A DNA stretch of 64,000 bases from Paenochrobactrum glaciei (GTDB lineage: Bacteria; Pseudomonadota; Alphaproteobacteria; Rhizobiales; Rhizobiaceae): positions 9,837-73,836 of the forward strand of contig NZ_BAAADE010000011.1 in NCBI RefSeq assembly GCF_039522165.1, read 5' to 3'. The position numbers and the translations under genes were made by a program. The notes beneath the pieces are model-generated. The model had not been told where the DNA came from. It ran no database searches and was given only the letters and a program-made list of their open reading frames with translations. Shown one piece after another: positions 17,648-27,261 of the stretch. Numbering within the stretch: position 1 is the first letter of the stretch; the number at the start of each line of letters is the position of its first letter.

Positions 17648-19045
17648 TTAAGCTTTTTTCTTCGCTATGAAGAAGTAAATCACCGCAAGTAATGCAAACC
17701 ACACTGGTGTAATCAGCAATGCCTGCGCCGTATCAGCCTGTTGGGCAAGAGCCCAGAGAATGAAGGCAAAGAATGCAAACACCATTACCACAGCAGCATA
17801 GCCACCCGGCATTTTGAACTTTGATTTTGCGTGAAGATCAGGACGCTTACGGCGATACTGCACGTAAGATGCCAGAATGATCGACCAGACAAAGATAAAT
17901 AACAAAGCCGAAATTGTCGTTACAATAGTGAAGGCTTCAATAATGCTCTGTCCTGCATAAAGCAGCACCACGCCTGCCAAGAGGAATGTGCAGGAGAAAA
18001 ACAGCGCATTAACCGGCACTTTGCGATGGTTCAGTTTACCCAGTGTTTTTGGTGCCAATGCATGGCTGGCGAGACCAAAAATCATTCGCGATGTTGAATA
18101 AATTCCGGAATTTGCACTGGAAGTTGCAGAGGTCAGCACAACAAAATTTACCACATGGGCGGCAATGCCAAGCCCCGCCAAGGAAAACATAGCGACGAAC
18201 GGGCTGCTGCTTGGGTCAACCTGGTTCCACGGCATCACAGTCATAATGACAAAGAGTGAGCCCAAATAAAACAGGACGATACGCACAGGGATCGAATTGA
18301 TCGCCTTTGGCAAATTGCGCTCAGGATTTTCTGTTTCGGCAGCGGCAGTACCCACCAGCTCAATGCCAACGAAGGCAAAAACAGCAATCTGAAAACCTGC
18401 AACAAAACCGAAAAAACCATTCGGGAAGAAACCGCCCTGATCCCATAAATGGGTAATCGAAGCCTTCGTTCCATTTGGTGATATATAGCCGGATGTCAGC
18501 ATGACAACGCCGGTAATAATCAATGCAATAATTGCGATGATTTTAATCAGCGCAAACCAAAATTCAATTTCACCAAAGTTGCGCACATTTGGCAGGTTCA
18601 ATGCGACCAGAGCTATAATCAAGCCAAGGGCGGGTATCCATAAGGCCAGTTCCGGGAACCAAAAAGACATATAACCTGCAACAGCGACAACGTCGGCGAT
18701 ACCAGTTACAATCCAGCAGAGCCAATAGGTCCAACCCGTAAAAAACTGTGCCCAAGGCCCCAGATAATCACCGGCAAAATCAGCAAATGAGCGATAGTTC
18801 AGATTGGACAGCAATAATTCGCCCAATGCACGCATGACAAAGAACAGCATGAAGCCGATAATCGCATAAACCAACAGGATCGAAGGGCCTGCGAGCGAAA
18901 TGGTTTTTCCCGACCCCATGAAAAGGCCGGTTCCAATTGCGCCGCCGATAGCGATCAACTGCAGATGTCGATTTTTCAGATTTCGTGCCAGATGCACTTC
19001 TGGCTCTTGGGAATGAGAGCGAGAGTCTCCTGATGCAGTATTCAT
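17648..19045 (-). CDS. cycA: Amino acid permease, D-serine/D-alanine/glycine transporter-like
   Basis: A 465-residue APC-superfamily proton symporter with 12 predicted membrane helices. HLQLIAIGGAIGTGLFMGSG in helix 1 and the PGPS-equivalent LAGPSILLVYAI are typical of the amino acid transporter family; GVVMLTSGYISPNG and NLPKAINSIPVRI match CycA-like members. I chose the ATG at 19045, because GAGG sits eight bases upstream, over an ATG seven codons earlier. It would import small neutral amino acids, including D-forms, which fits the D-aminopeptidase 6 kb away, though they are not in one operon. Confidence 0.82.
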   Translation of the reverse strand: MNTASGDSRSHSQEPEVHLARNLKNRHLQLIAIGGAIGTGLFMGSGKTISLAGPSILLVYAIIGFMLFFVMRALGELLLSNLNYRSFADFAGDYLGPWAQFFTGWTYWLCWIVTGIADVVAVAGYMSFWFPELALWIPALGLIIALVALNLPNVRNFGEIEFWFALIKIIAIIALIITGVVMLTSGYISPNGTKASITHLWDQGGFFPNGFFGFVAGFQIAVFAFVGIELVGTAAAETENPERNLPKAINSIPVRIVLFYLGSLFVIMTVMPWNQVDPSSSPFVAMFSLAGLGIAAHVVNFVVLTSATSSANSGIYSTSRMIFGLASHALAPKTLGKLNHRKVPVNALFFSCTFLLAGVVLLYAGQSIIEAFTIVTTISALLFIFVWSIILASYVQYRRKRPDLHAKSKFKMPGGYAAVVMVFAFFAFILWALAQQADTAQALLITPVWFALLAVIYFFIAKKKA

Positions 19046-19282
19046 TCGGTATGCCTCACAATTCATTTACCAGAATATTTCCACTCCAAAATCCAAGAAA
19101 TATTCCGTTTGTTTTTTGCAAGCCGGTGAAAGATGATTCCTTCGCACAGACAAACACCTCAGTGCGATTACTCCTATGTGCTGGCGAGTTAAAGAAAATT
19201 TGCATGAAGCTAGACCAATGTCGCATAATGCTTGCGCGTGATTTGTATTCCTAGCTTTGACAAATAGCCATTTTTTGATGCC

Positions 19283-19321
19283 CAAATCATATCCCTCACA
19301 GCCAATGAAGGATATGATTTG
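19283..19321. terminator. Hairpin downstream of the MFS gene
   Basis: CAAATCATATCC and GGATATGATTTG form a perfect 12-bp stem with a 15-nt loop just after the MFS stop codon. No T-run follows on the minus strand, so it is an atypical terminator or mRNA 3'-end stabiliser. Confidence 0.5.
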
Positions 19322-19338
19322 AAGAGACATTCAGGCGT

Positions 19339-20535
19339 TTACGTACGGATCAGTTTACTTGCATAAACAAGACCAAATCCCATCAAAGCCAGCAATGCAC
19401 CTGCGATAGAAACAGCCGCATAGTCAAAGCCTAGGCTTATAACCCCTGCCCCAATAAATGCACCCAAAGCATTGCCAAGGTTAAAAGCACCAACATTAAT
19501 TGATGATGCAAGGCCCGGTGCCTCAGCTGCGGCCGACATCACGCGCATTTGCACAGGCGGCACAACTGCAAATGCGGCAGCCCCCCAGAATAACAGTCCA
19601 AGGACTGCGCCCGTATGGGTCGTTAAAGCAAAAGGCATCACAAACATAATCAATGCCAAAGCAATGAGAAAAATTTTGGTGGCACCATCCAGTGACCAGT
19701 CTGCTAAGCGTCCGCCGAGCCAATTACCAATCGTAAAGCCAACGCCAATCAAAGCTAGGCTGATGGTAACAAATTGACCGGATGCGCCAGTCAATGTTTC
19801 CAAGGCAGGAGCAATATACGTATATAGTGTAAACATCGCCGCTGCCCCCATAACGGTTGTAGCCATTGCAAGTAACACAGCCGGTCGGGTCAAAACCTTA
19901 AATTCCGCACGCACATTTGGCATCGTTCCGCGCTCGCCCTTCGGAAGAGCAAATGAAAGTGCAAGAATTGCTATAATGCCGATGGCAGCTGTGCCAACAA
20001 AAGCCATCCGCCAGCCAACTTGCTGACCAAGCCATGTCGCCGTTGGAACACCACCGATATTAGCAATTGTGAGCCCCATAAAGACGGCAGCAACAGCACT
20101 GGCCTGCTTTTCTTTCGGCACCAAGCTGGCTGCAACAACAGTGCCAAGTCCAAAAAAAGCCCCATGATTAAGACTGGTTAGCAATCTGGCAAACAGCAGC
20201 GAATAATATCCCGGTGCCATAGCCGACATTAAATTACCAATGGTAAAAATAATCATCAGAAAAATGAGTGCTGTGCGCTTACCAAAACGGCTAAAAGCTA
20301 GCGTCATAAAGGGGGCGCCAATCAAAACCCCCATAGCATAGGCACTCACTAATAATCCTGCTTTGGGGATTGAAACATCAACACCTTCGGCGATGACAGA
20401 CAGCAAACCCATTGGTGAAAATTCAGTGGTGCCGATGCCAAATGCACCAATCGAAAGTGCAAGCAATGCCAGACGGGTAGAATACGGTTTAACGGCCACC
20501 GAGCCGATTGTCGGAGCGTCAACGCTCATGTTCAT
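19339..20535 (-). CDS. MFS transporter, DHA1 family (AraJ/arabinose-efflux type)
   Basis: A 398-residue efflux permease with 12 predicted helices. GIGTTEFSPMGLLSVIAEGV in helix 1 and the loop 2-3 motif RFGKRTALIF are typical of the DHA1 exporters of the AraJ/YdhP/NepI group. It is divergent from a LysR gene, the usual arrangement for an inducible exporter. The exported compound (sugar, purine nucleoside or drug) is unknown. Confidence 0.88.
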   Translation of the reverse strand: MNMSVDAPTIGSVAVKPYSTRLALLALSIGAFGIGTTEFSPMGLLSVIAEGVDVSIPKAGLLVSAYAMGVLIGAPFMTLAFSRFGKRTALIFLMIIFTIGNLMSAMAPGYYSLLFARLLTSLNHGAFFGLGTVVAASLVPKEKQASAVAAVFMGLTIANIGGVPTATWLGQQVGWRMAFVGTAAIGIIAILALSFALPKGERGTMPNVRAEFKVLTRPAVLLAMATTVMGAAAMFTLYTYIAPALETLTGASGQFVTISLALIGVGFTIGNWLGGRLADWSLDGATKIFLIALALIMFVMPFALTTHTGAVLGLLFWGAAAFAVVPPVQMRVMSAAAEAPGLASSINVGAFNLGNALGAFIGAGVISLGFDYAAVSIAGALLALMGFGLVYASKLIRT

Positions 20536-20745
20536 AGCTCTATCTACTTTGTGTTATTGATTTTTTGACTATCGTTCTTGGCAGCGCACTGATGGCTTGC
20601 GCTGCTTCTGTTATGACTGCTTGCATAAAATAATTCCTAATGTCCTGCATGAGCGAAACCATGTGCTCCGCGTCAATCTTTTTGCGTTGCACATCAAATA
20701 AAGTGTGAAAGAGGACTTGATAATCAGCCGGTTTTCCATTTCATC

Positions 20746-20762
20746 TGTGAAACAAAGTCACA
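20746..20762. promoter_or_regulatory. TGTGA-N7-TCACA palindrome upstream of the LysR gene
   Basis: A perfect inverted repeat in the 239-bp gap between the MFS gene and its LysR regulator, 12 bp before the LysR start. It fits the T-N11-A form of a LysR autoregulatory site; it also resembles a CRP site with one extra spacer base. Confidence 0.5.
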
Positions 20763-20774
20763 AATGAGATCATC

Positions 20775-21695
20775 ATGGACAATCGCACCGGAGAAATGCA
20801 GGTGTTCCTGCGCGTCGTGGAAACAGGCAGCTTCTCAGAGGCTGCACGTTTAATGCGTATGGCACCCTCAACCATCAGCAAATTAATCGCACGTATGGAA
20901 ACACGTTTAGGTGTACGCTTGATTGAGCGTTCAACCCGTCGTTTATCCCTCACAAGCGAGGGACGATTTTATTACGAGCGCGGCCTGCAATTATTGCAGG
21001 AAATAGATCAAATCGAACAAGAACTGTCACAAGGCGCAACAACGGCAAGTGGTATTGTTCGGGTCAATGTCTCTGTGGGCTTGGGTGTGCTTGCATTGGA
21101 GCCACTCTTGCCAGCCTTTTGGGAAGCTTATCCCAATATTGGTGTTGACCTTTCACTGTCTGATGAAATCGTTGACCTTTATCTTGATCGCACAGATGTG
21201 GCTATCCGAATTGCCATACTTCCGGATTCAGGTCTGACCACACGAAAAATAGGGGTAACGCAGCGAAAAATTGTCGCCTCACCTGCTTATCTTGAGCGCT
21301 GTGGCACACCGAAAACCATTGAGGATTTAGTGCACCACAATTGCATAGGCTTCAGCTTTCGTCGTGCTTTACCCGTTTGGCCAACAAAAGAAAACGGACG
21401 AATTACGGATCGCCTAGTGAAGGGAACATTGCTTGCCAATAATGGTGAAACGGTCAGACGCATGACATTGGCCGGTGTTGGGCTGGCACGAATGGGCGAT
21501 TTTCACGTCAGAGATGACCTTGCCGCCGGACGGCTTGTCGAAGTGCTGTCGGATGTTATTAAACGCGATGAAGAAGAAATCCACGCTGTGTTTTTGGGAG
21601 GGCAACATATGCCTCACCGTGTGCGCCTATTTCTTGATTTCATTGTGCCGAAACTACAAAGCTTCCTCAATGGAGCGCCTTCACCGACACGATAA
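20775..21695 (+). CDS. LysR family transcriptional regulator
   Basis: A 306-residue regulator of the DhcR/AaeR-like branch. The helix-turn-helix spans residues 5-60 (FLRVVETGSFSEAARLMRMA; PSTISKLIARMETRLGVRLI) and is followed by ERSTRRLSLTSEGRFYYERG, very characteristic of this group. It is divergent from the MFS exporter gene, which it probably controls. ATG 20775 is the only sensible start. Confidence 0.92.
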   Translation: MDNRTGEMQVFLRVVETGSFSEAARLMRMAPSTISKLIARMETRLGVRLIERSTRRLSLTSEGRFYYERGLQLLQEIDQIEQELSQGATTASGIVRVNVSVGLGVLALEPLLPAFWEAYPNIGVDLSLSDEIVDLYLDRTDVAIRIAILPDSGLTTRKIGVTQRKIVASPAYLERCGTPKTIEDLVHHNCIGFSFRRALPVWPTKENGRITDRLVKGTLLANNGETVRRMTLAGVGLARMGDFHVRDDLAAGRLVEVLSDVIKRDEEEIHAVFLGGQHMPHRVRLFLDFIVPKLQSFLNGAPSPTR

Positions 21696-22425
21696 ATTCA
21701 AGCACATTTATGCAATATCAGGCACAAGTGCATCCATTAAATGTAAAAGTGCCTATTTGTAACGATCACTAAAACTATACTCAGGCAGTTCATCCGCCTT
21801 CAATAAGGCAAGTGAAATTGTAAAGCCATGAGCATGATCAATGAGAATGTCGCGCGTATTGCCCCCCGAATTCGCCACGGTATTCATCTAAAATGTGATT
21901 ATCATTTAAAGCGGTTGTCGAACACCGCCATCGCTAAATATGCAGATGCTTTGCGTAAAGTCTCTTTAGCTCGATGAAGTTTACAGTTCTGCCGCCCAAG
22001 AACCTTTATCTACTCAGCAACGTCGCTTGATAGACCTGTTTGTGTGCCGTTGTCGATTTCGGACTTCTTAACCCATTCATAGAGTGTCGCTGGCGAACAG
22101 TCGAATTTGCAGCAATAGATGAAACCGCACGGATACTTTGGTTCGTAATTCAGCACCACACGAATGACACTTTGGCGAACTTCAGGTAAAACTTGTTCGT
22201 TGTCTTCTCATGATGGCTCCATTCTCTCAGAATTTAGAACCTCCCACAAACCCGGAGCGCTTCACTTCTTAATAAAAGTTTGAAGAATACCTGAATACTG
22301 AGGTCTTCATACTTAGGATATATTTCAAAAATGCTTTAGCCGTGTGGAATTTATAACTACGGAATATATTAAATTAATATTTTCCATAGTTAATAAATAT
22401 GTCATTCGAAATTTATCTATTATGA
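21696..22425. mobile_element. Intergenic region holding a decayed IS3-family insertion
   Basis: The 730-bp gap contains the orfA remnant (21902-22211) and one terminal repeat at 22241-22264. The other end and orfB are missing. The segment 21760-21890 has a 44-codon minus-strand frame I do not recognise. The AT-rich part from 22270 lies downstream of the isomerase gene. Confidence 0.65.
21902..22211 (-). pseudogene. IS3-family transposase orfA remnant
   Basis: On the minus strand a decayed orfA can be followed through frame changes: MRRQRTSFT then a stop, PEVRQSVIRVVLNYEPKYP, SIAANST, then CSPATLYEWVKKSEIDNGTQ, an internal stop after SSDVAE, then IKVLGRQN and LRKASAYLAMAVFDNRFK before a stop. 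This matches the helix-turn-helix and leucine-zipper halves of IS3-family OrfA. The left terminal repeat, beginning TGAAGCGCTCCGGGTTTGTG on the minus strand at 22264, is still present. No orfB follows. Confidence 0.8.
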
Positions 22426-23511
22426 TTATTTACTAATTAAAGGTAATTTTAATTCCTCACAAATCTGGCGGATATGCGCTGCGCTTTGTTTGATATAATC
22501 AACCGTTTCATCATAATGATAATTCTGGCTGGCCCAACTTGCATAGGTTTCACGATCAGGAAGTTCACCACTTTTAATGCGAGATGAATAATTCGCAACC
22601 ATTTCAAGATAAGCTGCTTTTTCTTCTGAGGTCAGGTCAGGATGACCTTTCAGCCATTTCGGATCATTAATTTCAATAATCATCTTAGGCGGGGTTCGAG
22701 CGCGATCAGCGAAAGATTCATAATTTTCGATCGACAGATTAATGTCGGGCTTTGCTGCAGCAATGATTGGTAAAATTTCGCGGAAATTGACAACCCCCTC
22801 GCCACAAGGACGCATTTGGAAGTCCAATACATCACCATCATAGGCAATGAGCGCATCTTTAATATGGGTTTGACGGACATAAGGCGCTACGCGCTTGGCC
22901 GACCAAACAGGATGTTCGCCTCTTTGCAAGACGTTTGCCGTATCAAACACAATGCCAGTTGTATCCGCACCAACCGCTTCAACAATACGCACCAACTCAA
23001 ACGAAGTAATCTCTTCATGTGTTTCAAGGTTCATATGAATACCAAGATCACGCGCAATCGGAGCTAGTTTTTTAAGGAAGCGGATTGTCGCTTCGATCTG
23101 TTCATTCCAAGTCACATCCGTGCGGAAGCGGTCATAAGCAAAACGACCCACATAGGCTGCTTTATAGTTAGCTGTCGCAACCCAAAGCTCACGACAATCA
23201 ATGGCAGCGCAGGCTTCCATCATCCGACGGAAGCCTAAAAGAATATCACCGTCACCAATCATCCGCAGTTCCGGCCCCTCAGGAGTGGCATATGGATTAA
23301 CTTTACCGAGACCGGTTTCAATATACATACCAAGATCATCGGCGCGCTGGCGAATTTCCTTTAAATAACCATGATCAAGCGTCGGGCTCATGTCCAAAAC
23401 AGTACGGAAAAACAACCCCTCCATACCCATGGATTGAGCATGGTTAAAACTATCTACAGGACCATACTTTGCCGCTTCAGGAATTTTACGACCATCAACA
23501 CCGATACGCAT
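22426..23511 (-). CDS. Sugar phosphate isomerase/epimerase (AP endonuclease 2 fold)
   Basis: A 361-residue TIM-barrel enzyme. Likely metal ligands are the Glu in NLETHEE, the Asp in VFDTANV, the His in QTHIKD and the Glu in SIENYE, a complete set for the xylose isomerase-like family. The start follows GAGGAG. It is the last gene of the minus-strand peptide transporter operon, 26 bp after the second ATPase gene. A paralogue with altered ligands lies at 37135. Substrate unknown; a hydroxy or keto acid derived from the imported compound is plausible. Confidence 0.82.
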   Translation of the reverse strand: MRIGVDGRKIPEAAKYGPVDSFNHAQSMGMEGLFFRTVLDMSPTLDHGYLKEIRQRADDLGMYIETGLGKVNPYATPEGPELRMIGDGDILLGFRRMMEACAAIDCRELWVATANYKAAYVGRFAYDRFRTDVTWNEQIEATIRFLKKLAPIARDLGIHMNLETHEEITSFELVRIVEAVGADTTGIVFDTANVLQRGEHPVWSAKRVAPYVRQTHIKDALIAYDGDVLDFQMRPCGEGVVNFREILPIIAAAKPDINLSIENYESFADRARTPPKMIIEINDPKWLKGHPDLTSEEKAAYLEMVANYSSRIKSGELPDRETYASWASQNYHYDETVDYIKQSAAHIRQICEELKLPLISK

Positions 23512-23537
23512 CGGCAGTTCTCCTCAAATATTTTTGA

Positions 23538-24350
23538 CTAAATTTTAGCGTGACGCGCAGCTCGACGTGCGCGACCCAATGCCGGATCAGGCACAGGAAC
23601 GGCGGCAAGAAGCGAACGGGTATATTCATCCTGCGGATGATTGAAGATCGCGTCGCGATCACCCTCTTCGACAATGCGCCCTTTATGCAGAACGACAATC
23701 CGTTCGCACAAATGGCGCACGACTGCCAAATCATGCGCAACAAACACAATGGCAAGATCAAGCTTTTCCTGCATATCCTTCAGCAAATTGATCACCTGCG
23801 CCTGCACAGATACATCAAGAGCAGCAACAGGCTCATCACACACAAGAATACGCGGGCCAACGGCAAGCGCACGGGCGATTGCAATACGCTGGCGCTGCCC
23901 ACCGGAAAATGAACGGGTGTAGCGATCCATATCAGATGGGTTAAGCCCGACCATCTCCATGATTTCCCCGACACGTTTGCGACGTGCTGAAATACTGGGT
24001 TCAATCTTATGAATAAGCAGTCCTTCGCCGATCAGCTCCTCCACCGTCATGCGGGGATTTAAGCTGCCATACGGGTCTTGAAAAACCATCTGCACATCAC
24101 GACGAAAACGCTTTAGCTGTTCTCCGCGTGCATTGATAACATCAATCCCATCATAGCTAATCTGTCCTTGTTCCGGCTTGATTAAAGCCATCATGCATTT
24201 TGCTATAGTGGATTTTCCAGAGCCGGATTCCCCAACCAAACCAATAGCTTCACCGGCTTTGATATTGATTGTTATATCATGCAGTACTTTCACGGGCGGA
24301 TTGGGAAAAGCATGATAGGATTTGCTGATACAATCAACTGACATAAGCAT
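23538..24350 (-). CDS. Peptide-type ABC transporter ATP-binding protein (DppF/OppF type)
   Basis: A 270-residue ATPase. Walker A is GESGSGKSTIAKC, QMVFQDPYGSLNPRMTV is the Dpp/Opp Q-loop, the signature is FSGGQRQRIAIARAL and Walker B is RILVCDEPVAALDVS. It starts just after the stop of the DppD-like gene. The C-terminal extension typical of these ATPases is short. It forms a heterodimer with the product of 24353-25351. Confidence 0.92.
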   Translation of the reverse strand: MLMSVDCISKSYHAFPNPPVKVLHDITINIKAGEAIGLVGESGSGKSTIAKCMMALIKPEQGQISYDGIDVINARGEQLKRFRRDVQMVFQDPYGSLNPRMTVEELIGEGLLIHKIEPSISARRKRVGEIMEMVGLNPSDMDRYTRSFSGGQRQRIAIARALAVGPRILVCDEPVAALDVSVQAQVINLLKDMQEKLDLAIVFVAHDLAVVRHLCERIVVLHKGRIVEEGDRDAIFNHPQDEYTRSLLAAVPVPDPALGRARRAARHAKI

Positions 24351-24352
24351 GA

Positions 24353-25351
24353 TCAGCCCCTCTTCCCATCAACAAGATGGCATGCAGCGCCATGATTATT
24401 GTGAACGTGCAACTGCGGCAGTTCTTTATAACAACGATCAAACCGCTGATCGCAGCGCGGATGAAACGGACAACCATCCGGCCTTGCCGACGGTAAAGGC
24501 GGTGCGCCGGGGATGGCAAAAAGTGTGCTGAGCTCTTGGTCAATACGCGGAACAGCCTTGATCAGACCTTGCGAATAAGGATGCTGCGGCTCGGCAAAAA
24601 CATCGCTGACATCGCCGTCCTCGATAATACGTCCAGAATACATAACCATGACACGCTCGGCAAAGCCTGCCACCACACCCAGATCATGCGTGATGAAAAG
24701 AACAGCCAGCCCGCGGCGTGTTGAAACGTCATCCAGAAGATCAAGCACCTGATCCTGCACACGCACATCAAGCGCGGTGGTTGGCTCATCTGCGATAAGC
24801 AGCTTCGGCTCTCCGACCAATGCCATTGCCAGCACCACACGCTGGCGCATACCACCTGAAAACTCATGCGGGTAGGAATTCAGCCGTTCAGCGGCGCGGT
24901 CAACGCCAAGCTCATCCAGAACAGCAAGAGCCCGCTTTCTTGCCTCTGCCTTACCCACACCACGCAGGCGCAATGTTTCGGCAACCTGATCGCCAATGGT
25001 CATCAGCGGGTTGAGAAAGCTCATCGGATCCTGAAACACCATGGCAATAGAGCTGCCGCGCTTCCGGCTCATTTCACGCTCAGAAAGGGACAGTAAATCC
25101 GTGCCGTCAAAATCCACCCGACCCGATAATCTGGCCATTTTATCAAGGCGCATCAGCGCGCGGGCGGTCAGAGATTTACCGGAACCGGATTCTCCGACCA
25201 ATGCAACACGTTCCCCTACTCCGATGTTAAAGCTGATATTATCAACAATACGAACGATATTGGTTTTACCAGCTGCAATATCAACAGTCAGGTTTTCGGC
25301 ACTGATAAGCGGCTGGCGTTCAAAGCCTTCCAAAGATGTTGTTTTATTCAT
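24353..25351 (-). CDS. Peptide-type ABC transporter ATP-binding protein (DppD/OppD type)
   Basis: A 332-residue ATPase. Walker A is GESGSGKSLTARAL, the signature is FSGGMRQRVVLAMAL, and Walker B is LLIADEPTTALDVRV. The C-terminal oligopeptide domain has CPFHPRCDQRFDRC with the cysteines that bind an iron-sulfur cluster in this family. It lies in an operon with the permeases and the family 5 binding protein. Confidence 0.92.
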   Translation of the reverse strand: MNKTTSLEGFERQPLISAENLTVDIAAGKTNIVRIVDNISFNIGVGERVALVGESGSGKSLTARALMRLDKMARLSGRVDFDGTDLLSLSEREMSRKRGSSIAMVFQDPMSFLNPLMTIGDQVAETLRLRGVGKAEARKRALAVLDELGVDRAAERLNSYPHEFSGGMRQRVVLAMALVGEPKLLIADEPTTALDVRVQDQVLDLLDDVSTRRGLAVLFITHDLGVVAGFAERVMVMYSGRIIEDGDVSDVFAEPQHPYSQGLIKAVPRIDQELSTLFAIPGAPPLPSARPDGCPFHPRCDQRFDRCYKELPQLHVHNNHGAACHLVDGKRG

Positions 25352-25352
25352 C

Positions 25353-26210
25353 TTACTTACCTCTCAGTGAAGGGTCGCGGCGAACCTGAATGATGTCACC
25401 TAACAAGCCAAAGGCAATGGAGGTGACCGCAACTGCTGCTCCGGGCATAATCACTGTCCACCATGCAGAAGAAACATAGCCGCGTGCTGCCGCAATGGTT
25501 GCGCCCCACTCCGCACTTGGCGGTTGTGCACCCACACCAATAAAAGAGAGACTTGCCAGAACAAGAACGGTGGCACCAATATCACTGGCCCATTTGACGA
25601 TCAAAACATCGAGTGAATTAGGCAAAACATGTTTGACCATTAAACGGAAGCGGGAAACACCGAGCACTTGCGCGCCTGCTACAAACGGCTGCTCCATTGT
25701 CTGCCGCATAATACCGCGCAGCAAACGTGCAGTAATCGGCCAGCCTGTAATTGCCATAGCGATAATCGCTGAACGCAGGCTTGGCCCCATTGCAGACGCA
25801 AAGCCCAGAGCAACAATCATACCAGGCAGTGCCAAACCTATATCGGTTATTCTCATCAATCCTTCATCCAGCCAACGCGGGCCTGATGCGGCAATGGTTG
25901 CAACGGCAACGCCGATAATGGAATAAAGCGTAACGACCAGAAAAGCTGAGAGCAGCGTTGGTTGCGCACCGGCAACCAATCGCCAGAACACATCCCGCCC
26001 CTGATCATCAGTTCCAAGCCAATGTTCCGAGCTTGGCGGTAATAGGGAGTTTACAATATCGGATCGGTAAATGCTTTCCGGTGCGATAAACGGACCAATC
26101 AAAGCAACGATCAAAAGCATTAAAACGACTGCAAACACAAACAATTCGAATAATGTAAATTGCTGCTTGCGACTGGCCGCAGGTTTTGTAGCGACAACTG
26201 ATGCGGTCAT
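25353..26210 (-). CDS. Peptide-type ABC transporter permease (DppC type)
   Basis: A 285-residue permease with an N-terminal OppC-type anchor domain and the motif HWLGTDDQGRDVFWRLVAGAQ that marks DppC/OppC proteins. The EAA-like loop is FVAGAQVLGVSRFRLMVKH. The start overlaps the DppB-like stop by 4 nt. Confidence 0.92.
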   Translation of the reverse strand: MTASVVATKPAASRKQQFTLFELFVFAVVLMLLIVALIGPFIAPESIYRSDIVNSLLPPSSEHWLGTDDQGRDVFWRLVAGAQPTLLSAFLVVTLYSIIGVAVATIAASGPRWLDEGLMRITDIGLALPGMIVALGFASAMGPSLRSAIIAMAITGWPITARLLRGIMRQTMEQPFVAGAQVLGVSRFRLMVKHVLPNSLDVLIVKWASDIGATVLVLASLSFIGVGAQPPSAEWGATIAAARGYVSSAWWTVIMPGAAVAVTSIAFGLLGDIIQVRRDPSLRGK

Positions 26211-27250
26211 TGGGTTTGACTCCCTAACTGACTGGCGCGGATACGCGGATCGACAAGGATTTGCAGCAGGTCAACAACAAGATTAACCAGACACACAACT
26301 GTCCCGATGAACATGACAGAGCCAAGGACTGCGAAAGAATCTTTTTGCGCAACAGCTTCAAACATGTAGGCACCAATGCCGCGGCGAGCGAAAACAGTTT
26401 CAACCAACACTGCAGAGCCGATCATGGCGCCCGCTTGCGTACCCGATAAGGTCAACACAGGATTGATACTGTTTGGCAAGGCATGACGCACAAGCATATG
26501 GCGTGAACTGGCACCTTTTGCCCTCACCGCCACGATGAAATCTGAGCGTAATACACCAAGCAATGACGCTCTTAATGTACGGAAAATCTGGGTCGCAAAA
26601 AGTGCTGCCAGAACAGAAGCCGGCAGAATGATGTGATGCAATGCATCAGTGAAACCGGTGAAATTACCAGCCAGTATGGCGTCGAGTGTTGGAGCACCGG
26701 TGACATTGGGTGAAGAAACACCAAATCTTTGTTGTCCTGAAATAGGAACAACACGCCATACACTGCCCATGACATATTGCAACACCAGAGCGAGCCAGAA
26801 AGCAGGCATACCGCCGAGCATTGATGCGCCGACACGGCAAATCATATCAAAGACGCCACCTTGCCGGTAAGCCGCAATAATACCAACCGGTATTGCAACC
26901 AGCAGATTAAGAACCATTGCAAAGAAAACAAGTTCCAGCGTACTCGGCAGAACTCTTTCCAGATCGGACAGAACCGGCTGCAATGTTACAATCGAGGTGC
27001 CAAGATCGCCGTGCAACAAGCGGCCAAGAAATTTGAAATATTGAATGATGACCGGAGCATCAAGTCCCAGTCTCTCTCTAACTGCCTCAATTTGCGCAGG
27101 TGATGCATCAGGACCGGCGGCCATCTGAGCTTCATCACCCGGCATCATCTTGATCATCAGAAAGACGAGAGTAGCCAGTCCCCATAGGGTTAGGATAACT
27201 AGCCCGAGACGACGGGCTAGAAACCATGTATAAGCACGCAAAGACAACAT
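26207..27250 (-). CDS. Peptide-type ABC transporter permease (DppB type)
   Basis: A 347-residue permease with the DppB N-terminus (LARRLGLVILTLWGLATLVF) and the LGLDAPVIIQYFKFLGRLLHGDLGTS-like region, given here only as a marker position near residues 65-90. The EAA-like loop is FIVAVRAKGASSRHMLVRHA. The frame extends to 27265, but GAGG near 27261 gives good spacing for the ATG at 27250. It overlaps the end of the binding-protein gene region tightly. Confidence 0.9.
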   Translation of the reverse strand: MLSLRAYTWFLARRLGLVILTLWGLATLVFLMIKMMPGDEAQMAAGPDASPAQIEAVRERLGLDAPVIIQYFKFLGRLLHGDLGTSIVTLQPVLSDLERVLPSTLELVFFAMVLNLLVAIPVGIIAAYRQGGVFDMICRVGASMLGGMPAFWLALVLQYVMGSVWRVVPISGQQRFGVSSPNVTGAPTLDAILAGNFTGFTDALHHIILPASVLAALFATQIFRTLRASLLGVLRSDFIVAVRAKGASSRHMLVRHALPNSINPVLTLSGTQAGAMIGSAVLVETVFARRGIGAYMFEAVAQKDSFAVLGSVMFIGTVVCLVNLVVDLLQILVDPRIRASQLGSQTQ

Positions 27251-27261
27251 GGTCATGCGCC

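Noticed and set aside
20746..20762. A CRP site
   Set aside because: The spacer is 7 rather than 6 bases and the position next to a LysR gene fits a LysR-type site better.
21760..21892. A 44-codon minus-strand frame next to the IS3 remnant that could be orfB
   Set aside because: Its translation does not resemble the N-terminus of IS3 OrfB or any other family I know.
25495..25926. A 143-codon plus-strand frame opposite the DppC-type permease
   Set aside because: Antisense to a permease gene with clear family motifs.
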